This document shows positions 1-5,378 of a stretch of DNA of 5,474 nucleotides, piece by piece. Numbering within the stretch: position 1 is the first letter of the stretch; each line of letters begins with the position of its first letter. Both the position numbers and the translations under genes were made by a program. The notes under the pieces are model-generated. The model searched no databases. It was not told where the DNA came from and worked only from the letters and a program-made list of their open reading frames with translations. This DNA comes from Candidatus Omnitrophota bacterium. Lineage in GTDB: Bacteria; Omnitrophota; Gorgyraeia; Duberdicusellales; 4484-171. The stretch spans positions 1 to 5,474 of the forward strand of contig JAUVUO010000098.1 in NCBI GenBank assembly GCA_030601015.1. Reading direction: 5' to 3'.

Positions 1-417
1 CAACTTTTTCAAGCGACAAATGATTGTTTAAAATTAACTGAAGATGCGATAGCTAAGAGAGTAGAAAATAAAGTTGTTATTCATTTATTCAAAGGAGTAA
101 TTTATAGCAACAAAGAAATGATTGATGAAGCAATTGCTGAGATTAATAAAAGCATTACTATTAATCCTAATTATGCAGATGCGCATTATCTCCTTGGGGC
201 AGCTTATATCAGTAATGAAATGTTTGATGAAGGGATCGATGAGTATAAGAAAGCCATTATTATAAACCCTAACTACGCCGAAGCTCATAATAATTTGGCT
301 ATTGCATTTTATTATACAAAACAATATAAATTAGCCATTGATAAATATGATCGGTCAATTGAGCTGGGATATGAAGCTGATCCTCTATTTTTAGAGTATT
401 TAGCGCAACACCGGTAA
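1..417 (+). CDS. TPR-repeat protein, 3' part (N-terminus outside window)
   Basis: The frame is open from the first base and ends at TAA 415-417, giving 138 residues of a longer protein. The Met codon at 118 lies inside a repeat, so it is unlikely to be the true start. At least three tetratricopeptide repeats are visible, at window residues about 22-57, 58-91 and 92-125. The last two are exactly 34 residues long and begin with closely matching segments (YADAHYLLGAAY and YAEAHNNLAIAF), showing the canonical L-G/A-Y and A-x-x-x-Y/F-x-x-A-I-x-x-N-P-N positions. TPR arrays are helical scaffolds for protein-protein contacts; no catalytic domain is visible in this part. The protein ends in a short tail (LGYEADPLFLEYLAQHR) after the last repeat. 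The partner and the upstream domains cannot be told. It faces the lipoprotein gene convergently and appears unrelated to the R-M operon. Confidence 0.9.
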   Translation, partial: QLFQATNDCLKLTEDAIAKRVENKVVIHLFKGVIYSNKEMIDEAIAEINKSITINPNYADAHYLLGAAYISNEMFDEGIDEYKKAIIINPNYAEAHNNLAIAFYYTKQYKLAIDKYDRSIELGYEADPLFLEYLAQHR

Positions 418-525
418 TAGAGGCTATTTGATAATTAGATATCAAAATATAGAAATATATCCAATCTTAAAAAGGAAGACCTACCCTCTGTAATAATATT
501 AAATGATAGTGACCAAAATTAGAAG

Positions 526-566
526 TGTCATCCCGGCAAATGCTGGGATCTCAAAAAAAAATGACA
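526..566. repeat. MITE/REP-like nested palindrome
   Basis: The outer 6-bp arms TGTCAT (526-531) and ATGACA (561-566) are perfect inverted repeats. Inside them, ATCCCGGC (530-537) pairs with GCTGGGAT (542-549) around an AAAT loop, with a single G-T pair. The two structures share bases 530-531. Dispersed palindromes of the TGTCATCCC...GGGAT kind are common intergenic repeats in bacteria, so this is probably one copy of a family. Only one copy lies in this window, so its repetitive nature is inferred. No T-run follows the hairpin on either strand, so it does not look like an intrinsic terminator. Confidence 0.5.
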
Positions 567-935
567 AATGGAAATAAAAAAAAATAGTTGTTTAGTAATA
601 GAGGTTATGACTCAACCTTTATGCCTATACCGTTAAAAAGTATTGTGGCATTGCACGGTTTTCTTCAATTATAAAATTCAGGATTTTACCCCAACATGCT
701 TAGGGCACTTGAGAAAGAGGGATAAATTGAAAAGATTGTCGATACATTTACATTTAAGCTTTCATAAATATAAAGGGGAACTTCCACAACCTTTTTTGAC
801 TTACCAACCGTATAGCTTTGGATAAAATAATTTAATACCAAGGCAAACACGAATAGGCTTACACGTGAAATTCACAAATAATAAAAAATTTGTTTAAGAA
901 TATTGTAACGAAATATTTGTGGGGAGCTAGGTCTT

Positions 936-957
936 CTTTTGACTTATTTGTCAAAAG
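936..957. other. Perfect 8-bp hairpin after the lipoprotein gene
   Basis: CTTTTGAC (936-943) and GTCAAAAG (950-957) form a perfect stem around a 6-base loop. It lies 14 bases beyond the stop codon of the minus-strand lipoprotein gene, where a terminator or mRNA-stabilising 3' stem would be expected. No U-tract follows on either strand, so classical intrinsic termination is not supported. Confidence 0.4.
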
Positions 958-971
958 GTAAAATCATTACA

Positions 972-1469
972 TTATAATTTCAGATTATTTTCAACTATAG
1001 TAAAGAAATTTTTATAAAATTGTTCATCCTCAATTAATTTTTCTCTTTCGATGACTTTGGAGGCTTGTTTGCCTCCTCCGCCAGGCAAAGGTATTAACCA
1101 GAGAAAAAAGCGAGTTCTGTCAGAAACATATAAACGTTCAACAGTTTCTTTAGCATTAAGATATAACTTAGACCGTCCTTCGCTGCAAGTGGTAATTTTC
1201 CCTTGTACTACAACCGTAAAACTTCTTTTTCTTTTCTGAAAGGCTCGTTCAGATAGGATATTCCCTTTCTCTTCATCCTCGGACGAAATTATAAATTTCT
1301 TTTCCAAAAAAGATTTGACCACTGCACTATGTAAAGCATCTTTAGAAACATTGAATTCTTTTGAATTGTAAGTGGTAGTATCTTTAAAAACCTGTCTGTA
1401 AGCTGAAGGGGCCGCACAAGCATTTAAGAAAAAAATAATCAATATCGCAAAAAATATCCTTTTTTTCAT
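972..1469 (-). CDS. Small lipoprotein, DUF2242-like
   Basis: The product has 165 residues. It starts with a short basic N-terminus (MKKR), a hydrophobic segment at residues 5-15 and a lipobox L15-N16-A17-C18. It should therefore be exported by Sec, lipidated on Cys18 and anchored in a membrane; residue +2 is Ala, with no Asp retention signal, so the outer membrane is likely. The mature part is an alpha/beta-looking domain without recognisable catalytic residues. The segment FLWLIPLPGGGG (about residues 122-133), followed by an acidic region with FYKNFF near the C-terminus, recalls the DUF2242 family of uncharacterised lipoproteins. That match is from memory and tentative. The start ATG has no clear Shine-Dalgarno sequence, but it is the only one that gives an intact signal peptide. 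The gene is monocistronic and convergent with the TPR gene. Its function is unknown. Confidence 0.85.
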   Translation of the reverse strand: MKKRIFFAILIIFFLNACAAPSAYRQVFKDTTTYNSKEFNVSKDALHSAVVKSFLEKKFIISSEDEEKGNILSERAFQKRKRSFTVVVQGKITTCSEGRSKLYLNAKETVERLYVSDRTRFFLWLIPLPGGGGKQASKVIEREKLIEDEQFYKNFFTIVENNLKL

Positions 1470-1637
1470 AATTTTTAAGATATCAATGAGTTAACATAAA
1501 AATGATACTTATTTAAAATATATCATATCTCTTTTTTTTTAATTTTCAACATAATAATATTTGCAAGTTTTCAAATTTTTTAATGGGTGAACGGGACGTA
1601 GTTTAAAGATTAAAAGCAAGTACGATAAACTTGATGC

Positions 1638-1837
1638 ATGTCAAAAAAAGCCAGAATAGATTATCCAGGAGCATTACATTATTCCTCCCGGTAGGCATGT
1701 AATCTAAAGAGGGATAGTGAGCAGAAATATATTTAAATTAAGCTGGAGTAAAAATAGGAAAAGGAGCTATAAGCATCGTAAAAGAAAAGAGCAGAATTTT
1801 TTGTAAAGAGAAAGGGCTTGAAAAAAATATATTATAA
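1638..1837 (+). pseudogene. Decayed RAYT / IS200-type Y1 transposase remnant
   Basis: ATG 1638 opens a frame reading MSKKARIDYPGALHYSSR before TAG at 1692-1694. The KARIDYPGALH block is the characteristic N-terminus of REP-associated tyrosine transposases (RAYT, TnpA_REP). About 50 bases further on, a different frame (1742-1834, TAA 1835-1837) reads AGVKIGKGAISIVKEKS and ends CKEKGLEKNIL, which resembles the usual C-terminal tail of the same proteins. The functional enzyme is a HUH single-strand transposase of roughly 200-300 residues. Here its central part, including the HUH motif and catalytic Tyr, is missing, and stops and frameshifts break what is left. The element is dead. It marks the region just upstream of the R-M operon as one that has received mobile DNA. 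GGGACG near 1593 may be a remnant of the element's border. Confidence 0.78.
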
Positions 1838-2064
1838 TAAACGAATCTATTAAACAATGTACCCTTCAAAGGTACAGTGCAGGGCTTTTGAGGCTATGCC
1901 TAAACAAAATGAAAATATCGCTTCTTTAGAATTTGCGAATAAATCTTGACACTACTGGGGGGAAAAATTGCTTGACTATTTTATTATTAGTTTTAATATG
2001 AACTAATAATTATTTATTTATAGTCCCGCGTTAAGAAGGGGTAAATCCTGGACTTAAAAAAAGT
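1838..2064. other. Non-coding stretch between transposase remnant and terminator
   Basis: No credible gene is present. A 30-codon frame (ATG 1857 to TGA 1949) has no ribosome-binding site and no recognisable similarity. TGTACC (1858-1863) and GGTACA (1871-1876) form a small perfect inverted repeat. The segment also holds two TTGAC[A/T] hexamers (1946 and 1972) and the palindrome at 1983-2010. At 2022-2054, AGTCC and GGACT could close a small RNA fold just before the terminator hairpin. Confidence 0.5.
1972..2010 (+). promoter_or_regulatory. Candidate promoter with overlapping operator-like palindrome
   Basis: TTGACT (1972-1977) and TAATAT (1994-1999) are 16 bp apart and make a moderate sigma70-type promoter. 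A perfect 10-bp inverted repeat, ATTATTAGTT (1983-1992) with AACTAATAAT (2001-2010) and an 8-bp centre, covers the spacer and -10 region. That is the layout expected of a repressor operator. Transcription from here would run into the terminator at 2065-2096 and give a short RNA of about 90 nt. AT-richness makes chance promoter matches common, so the palindrome is the firmer part of this call. Confidence 0.4.
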
Positions 2065-2096
2065 AAAACCTTCGCAGAAAAAAAGCGAAGGTTTTT
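2065..2096. terminator. Strong intrinsic terminator, probably bidirectional
   Basis: AAAACCTTCGC (2065-2075) and GCGAAGGTTTT (2085-2095) form a perfect 11-bp stem with a 9-base A-rich loop (2076-2084). On the + strand the stem runs into T2092-T2096 and then GTATTTT. On the - strand it is followed by a run of seven T (complement of 2056-2062) two bases beyond the stem. It separates the R-M operon from upstream transcription, leaving the operon dependent on its own promoter. Confidence 0.88.
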
Positions 2097-2118
2097 GTAT
2101 TTTATAACACATATATTT

Positions 2119-2127
2119 TGGTATAAT
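2119..2127 (+). promoter_or_regulatory. Extended -10 promoter of the R-M operon
   Basis: TG (2119-2120), one base, then a perfect TATAAT (2122-2127) match the extended -10 consensus. No convincing -35 is present at 17-18 bp, which extended -10 promoters tolerate. Transcription would start near 2134 and leave a leader of about 100 nt before the methylase ATG. The site lies directly after the intrinsic terminator, where an autonomous operon promoter is expected. Confidence 0.6.
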
Positions 2128-2234
2128 GTATAAAGAATTTATATTGAATGATATAAAGGATTATGTAACAAAATAATTGTTAAGCACTAGATTTAGTAAA
2201 GGTAATAGTACAAAATTATAGTGGATGAGAATTT
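2128..2234 (+). promoter_or_regulatory. Leader of the R-M operon with tiny upstream frames and an inverted repeat
   Basis: The leader contains two minimal start-stop frames, ATG ATA TAA (2148-2156) and ATG TAA (2163-2168). The second is preceded by AAAGGA (2155-2160), the best Shine-Dalgarno-like run in the leader although its spacing is short. TAACAA (2166-2171) and TTGTTA (2177-2182) form a 6-bp inverted repeat. No controller (C) protein gene is present. Any regulatory role is inference. Confidence 0.3.
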
Positions 2235-2669
2235 ATGGATTTAGTAAAGAAAGTTTTAATTGAAAAAATTAATAAGTCAGAATGGTGGCATGTTTTTCCG
2301 CGAGACCATGATGCGTATACTAAACGCGGTAAATTTTTTGCATCTACATTTCAGCAAGCTGCATTCTATGGTCGGCCAAACGATATTCCGTCCCGAGTTT
2401 TAATAAAAAATCCTATTTACGGTTTTTTCGAAGCGGAAATTTTGAAAAAGTTATTTCCAGAAACTTATAAAGATAGGATACTTTCTGAAAATGCTGATTC
2501 AAAAAACTGGTATAAAAAAAGAATTGCTCTTGATTTAGCAATATTTCGAAAGGCAAAATTATTGGGATATGATGCTGTTATATTGATGAGTGCAAATGGA
2601 AAAAAATATTTAGAGAACAACAAAAAACCCCCGTCCATTGAACTTAATTTATTGTATCCACCGGCAAGA
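2235..2669 (+). other. N-terminal accessory domain of the methylase (possible ART-like fold)
   Basis: Residues 1-145 have no counterpart in stand-alone Dam or DpnM. In order they show an early WWH (17-19), a G-K-F-F-A-S-T-F strand followed by an A-x-F-Y-G helix (32-46), a V-x-I-x-N-P strand (55-60), a long helical stretch (about 89-110), G-Y-D-A-V-I-L-M (111-118) and a final S-I-E-L-N-L-L strand (134-140). An early His, a central S-T strand, GYD before a strand and a terminal Glu are familiar from ADP-ribosyltransferase-like families, where His/Arg, Ser-Thr and Glu bind NAD or catalyse. This is pattern reading without alignment. Alternatives are a DNA-binding or structural domain, or an inactive ART fold. 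Confidence 0.35.
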
Positions 2670-3596
2670 AAAATGATAGTACGAAATAAGCAAGTTAAAC
2701 CATTTTTAAAATGGGTTGGCGGGAAAACGCAACTTTTAAATGATTTAGAAGCTCGTTTACCAGATAATATTAAAGAGGACAAAGTGATTGATTGTTATAT
2801 AGAGCCGTTTGTCGGAGGAGGAGCTTTATTCTTTTATCTTAAAAGTAAATATAAAATTAACAAAGCATATTTGATTGATAATAATAAAGATTTAATTTTA
2901 ACTTATAAAGTAATAAAAAAATCGCCAGAAAACATTATAAAAGAACTTCAGAAAATAGAAGCAGCTTATTTAAAATTGGATAATAAAAAACGTTCAGATT
3001 TTTATTACGAAATACGCAAGAAATTTAATAGGCAAAGGGAAGTTCTTAATTATAAAAAATATAATAATCAATGGGAAAAAAGGGCATCTTATTTAATATT
3101 CTTAAATAAGACGTGTTTTAACGGTTTATTTCGTCAAAATAGTAATGGCGGGTTTAATGTTCCGCATGGTCGTTATAAAAATCCTAAAATATGTGATGCT
3201 GATAATTTAAAAAAGGTAAGTCGAGCATTAAAAGGTACACGTATTATATGTGATGATTTTTCGTTATGCGAAAAATATGCTGCACCTAAAACACTTATTT
3301 ATTTTGACCCACCATATCGACCGTTAAATATAACATCTAACTTTACTGCATATACTAAAAATGGTTTTTGTGATAATGAGCAAGTGCGTTTAGCAAATTT
3401 ATGTAAAGACCTTTCACGAAACAATATCTATATTTTACTTAGTAATTCTGATCCAACTAATGAGAATAAAAAAGATAAATTTTTTGATGAGATTTATGAT
3501 GATTTTAATATTCAACGTGTTTTAGCTAATCGTATGATTAATTGTAATGGTGATAAGCGAGGTCAAGTTAAAGAATTGTTAATTGCAAATTACTAG
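2235..3596 (+). CDS. D12-class Dam-type DNA adenine methyltransferase (GATC) with extra N-terminal domain
   Basis: The protein has 453 residues. The C-terminal part (about 156-453) is a D12-class N6-adenine methyltransferase of the Dam/DpnM type: KWVGGK at 159-164, the AdoMet-binding PFVGGGA at 191-197, NKTCFNGLFRQN at 291-302, catalytic DPPY at 358-361, SNSD at 403-406, and a C-terminal GDKRGQVKELLI. It should transfer a methyl group from AdoMet to adenine N6 in GATC; specificity is inferred from the adjacent DpnII-family endonuclease. Dam and DpnM are about 280 residues, so residues 1-145 are additional. That part contains WWH (17-19), RGKFFASTF (31-39), YGRP (45-48), GYDAVILM (111-118) and IELNLL (135-140), a pattern suggesting an ADP-ribosyltransferase-like fold (inference). 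ATG 2235 has a modest GGATGAG upstream (2223-2229). An internal ATG at 2673 would yield a normal-length methylase. First gene of the operon, 3 nt before the endonuclease gene. Confidence 0.93.
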   Translation: MDLVKKVLIEKINKSEWWHVFPRDHDAYTKRGKFFASTFQQAAFYGRPNDIPSRVLIKNPIYGFFEAEILKKLFPETYKDRILSENADSKNWYKKRIALDLAIFRKAKLLGYDAVILMSANGKKYLENNKKPPSIELNLLYPPARKMIVRNKQVKPFLKWVGGKTQLLNDLEARLPDNIKEDKVIDCYIEPFVGGGALFFYLKSKYKINKAYLIDNNKDLILTYKVIKKSPENIIKELQKIEAAYLKLDNKKRSDFYYEIRKKFNRQREVLNYKKYNNQWEKRASYLIFLNKTCFNGLFRQNSNGGFNVPHGRYKNPKICDADNLKKVSRALKGTRIICDDFSLCEKYAAPKTLIYFDPPYRPLNITSNFTAYTKNGFCDNEQVRLANLCKDLSRNNIYILLSNSDPTNENKKDKFFDEIYDDFNIQRVLANRMINCNGDKRGQVKELLIANY

Positions 3597-3599
3597 ATT

Positions 3600-4526
3600 A
3601 TGAAATTTAATGATATTTACAAAAAACGAATTGAATGTAATGATAAGGATAAAGTTTTCAAGTATCTCATTGTTTCGTTGAAAGAAACTATTACAAAATG
3701 GGATTATTTCGTAAATTGGACCAAAGTTTTTGATAATGTGAGTAAGATAGAAATTGATTTAAATATTCTTAATTACTTAATTGGTAAGGATAAAATTGAA
3801 TTAGAGTTTATTGAGCTTTTAAAAAAGTATCCCGCTATTGCTCGGTTAATTCCTATTCTTGTAGCTTCACGTGACTCTAGTTTTAAGATTTTAAGTCAAT
3901 ATAGTTACAAAGACTTTACTTATGAAGATTTTTTGTTTAAAACGACTAAAAGTCTTTCTTCTGATCAAATAGAAAAAATTGTGAAATTTGCTAAGGAATC
4001 AGGATTTTTGGCGCTTTTATCTTCTAAACGGATTAAAAATGTTGTTGATTATGTTATTGGAGTTGAAGCTGGTTTAGACTCTAATGGGCGTAAAAACAGA
4101 ACAGGTAAAATGATGGAGGATATTGTTGAGTTTTTCGTCAAAGATATTTGTGATAGGCATAAATATGAATATATTACACAAGCCACATCTAGTAAAGTAA
4201 AAGAAAAGTGGGGATTAGATCTTAAAGTAGATAAATCTTCTAGGAAAATTGATTTTGCCGTTTATAATAGAAAAAAACTTTATTTAATTGAGACAAATTT
4301 TTATGGTGGTGTAGGTTCAAAGCTTAAATCGACGGCAGGTGAGTATAAAATAATGTTTGATTATTGGACAAATGATGGCCATAAATTTATTTGGATAACG
4401 GATGGTTTAGGATGGAAATCTACACATAGACCTTTAAGAGAAACCTTTAATTATATTGAGCATTTGTTAAATTTAAATATGGTTTCTAAAAGAATTTTGG
4501 AAGATATTATTATAAATAATGTTTAA
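3600..4526 (+). CDS. DpnII/MboI-family type II restriction endonuclease (GATC)
   Basis: The protein has 308 residues, close to the 280-290 usual in the DpnII family. The N-terminal half is helical and variable. The C-terminal half carries the family core: GLDSNGRKNRTGKMMED (158-174), KWGLDLKVDKSSRKIDF (203-219), IETNFYGGVGSKLKSTAGEY (230-249) and WITDGLGW (265-272). D218 with E231-T232-N233 is the probable metal-binding PD-(D/E)xK-type site, and E173 may contribute. By family, the enzyme cuts unmethylated GATC, typically 5' of the G, and is blocked by adenine methylation. The start ATG lies 3 nt after the methylase stop and has no visible Shine-Dalgarno sequence, so translation probably depends on ribosomes finishing the methylase. 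That would keep nuclease synthesis behind protection. The core looks intact and no frameshift is seen, so the nuclease is probably active. Confidence 0.94.
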   Translation: MKFNDIYKKRIECNDKDKVFKYLIVSLKETITKWDYFVNWTKVFDNVSKIEIDLNILNYLIGKDKIELEFIELLKKYPAIARLIPILVASRDSSFKILSQYSYKDFTYEDFLFKTTKSLSSDQIEKIVKFAKESGFLALLSSKRIKNVVDYVIGVEAGLDSNGRKNRTGKMMEDIVEFFVKDICDRHKYEYITQATSSKVKEKWGLDLKVDKSSRKIDFAVYNRKKLYLIETNFYGGVGSKLKSTAGEYKIMFDYWTNDGHKFIWITDGLGWKSTHRPLRETFNYIEHLLNLNMVSKRILEDIIINNV

Positions 4527-4529
4527 ATC

Positions 4530-5378
4530 GTGAGTCTATATTTTAAAAAAAATCATTTTGAGTTATACTTAGAAGATTCTCTTCTATTTCTTGAAAAAAT
4601 TCCAGAAAATTCTATTGATTTAGTATTTGCAGATCCTCCTTATAATTTATCCAATGGTGGGTTTACATGTCATGCTGGAAAAATGGTTTCCGTTAATAAG
4701 GGTAATTGGGATAAAAGCAACGGGCTTGAAAAAGACTTAGAATTTCATTCTGCTTGGATAAAAGCTTGCAGAAGAGTCCTTAAACCAAGTGGTACTATTT
4801 GGATTAGTGGAACTTATCATTCTATATATCGTTGTGGATATGCTTTAGAACTCAATAATTTTCATATTCTAAATGATATTTGTTGGTTTAAACCAAATGC
4901 ATCGCCAAATTTAAGCTGTAGATTTTTTGCTGCAAGTCATGAGACACTTCTTTGGGCGCGCAAAGATAAGAAAGCAAGCCATTGTTTTAATTATAGCTAT
5001 ATGCGCAATGGCAATTGGCCTAATGATATTATTAAAAAAGAGAACAAGCAAATGCGTTCAGTCTGGGCAATAAATACACCAAAACCAATAGAAAAACTTT
5101 TTGGGAAGCATCCTACTCAAAAACCAATTGATTTACTTAAAAGAATAGTTTTATCAAGTAGTAACAAAGGCCAAACTGTATTAGACCCTTTTACCGGTAG
5201 TTCAACAACGGGTTTAGTAGCTTATTTATATGGAAAGAAATTCATTGGAATAGATAAAGAAAAGCAATATTTAGATTTATCTATAAAGAGGTTTAAAGAA
5301 TTAGAAAGCAATATTCAAAAAAAAAGAGATAAATATGGTATTACATCCCACAGTAAGCCTGTCGGCGAGACTTGCTAA
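4530..5378 (+). CDS. DpnA-type (M2) N6-adenine DNA methyltransferase, beta class
   Basis: The protein has 282 residues and starts at GTG 4530, 3 nt after the endonuclease stop, without a visible Shine-Dalgarno sequence; no nearer upstream in-frame start is available. Motif order is that of beta-class N6_N4 methyltransferases: catalytic DPPYNL at 35-40, target-recognition region in the middle, HPTQKP at 194-199, then the AdoMet-binding DPFTGSSTTG at 219-228. The segments SNGG (41-44), VSVNKGNWDK (53-62), WISG (91-94), NLSCRFF (127-133) and LLWARKDKKA (140-149) match the DpnA/M2.DpnII/MboC type, which methylates GATC adenine and in DpnII can act on single-stranded DNA. It is the second protective methylase of the system. 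The last 20 or so residues extend past the usual family end and are overlapped by the next gene. A GATC site lies in the DPPY codons (4632-4635). Confidence 0.93.
   Translation: MSLYFKKNHFELYLEDSLLFLEKIPENSIDLVFADPPYNLSNGGFTCHAGKMVSVNKGNWDKSNGLEKDLEFHSAWIKACRRVLKPSGTIWISGTYHSIYRCGYALELNNFHILNDICWFKPNASPNLSCRFFAASHETLLWARKDKKASHCFNYSYMRNGNWPNDIIKKENKQMRSVWAINTPKPIEKLFGKHPTQKPIDLLKRIVLSSSNKGQTVLDPFTGSSTTGLVAYLYGKKFIGIDKEKQYLDLSIKRFKELESNIQKKRDKYGITSHSKPVGETC

Larger units (their letters stand above)
418..971. other. Convergent intergenic region, no supportable gene
   Basis: This stretch of about 550 bases separates the ends of the TPR gene and the lipoprotein gene. It contains a MITE-like palindrome (526-566), a weak AT-rich hairpin (427-433 with 440-446) and a perfect 8-bp hairpin (936-957). 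An open frame at 643-825 encodes 60 residues rich in H, K, F and L. It has no ribosome-binding site and no family resemblance that I recognise, and the opposite strand is broken by stops. Nothing here can be defended as a gene; decayed coding DNA is possible. Confidence 0.6.

Noticed and set aside
85..324. 79-codon open frame antisense to the TPR repeats
   Set aside because: It is antisense to a clear TPR array; the repeat periodicity explains its openness.
427..446. Possible terminator after the TPR gene (TTTGATA/TATCAAA)
   Set aside because: The 7-bp stem is mostly A-T and no T-run follows.
643..825. 60-codon open frame on the + strand
   Set aside because: It has no ribosome-binding site or promoter, unusual composition rich in His, Lys, Phe and Leu, and no recognisable family. 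It lies in a convergent intergenic region where decayed or chance frames are common.
1051..1239. 62-codon open frame antisense to the lipoprotein gene
   Set aside because: It is a shadow of the lipoprotein coding sequence, whose signal peptide and lipobox make the minus strand the real one.
1521..1549. Promoter for the lipoprotein gene on the - strand (TTGAAA at 1549-1544)
   Set aside because: No acceptable -10 lies at 16-18 bp; the best TATATT is 21 bp away in very AT-rich DNA.
1857..1949. 30-codon frame (MYPSKVQCRAF...)
   Set aside because: It lacks a Shine-Dalgarno sequence and any recognisable similarity; a stop sits just upstream in AT-rich decayed DNA, so chance is sufficient.
2022..2054. 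Possible tRNA-like or attachment-site sequence
   Set aside because: Only a 5-bp AGTCC/GGACT pairing is seen. No cloverleaf, T-loop consensus or duplicated core could be found, and there is no integrase nearby.
2126..2176. 16-codon frame in the operon leader
   Set aside because: Its ATG overlaps the TATAAT box, so the predicted transcript would not contain the start codon.
2465..2782. 105-codon open frame antisense to the first methylase
   Set aside because: It overlaps the well-supported methylase gene across its domain junction and has no independent evidence.
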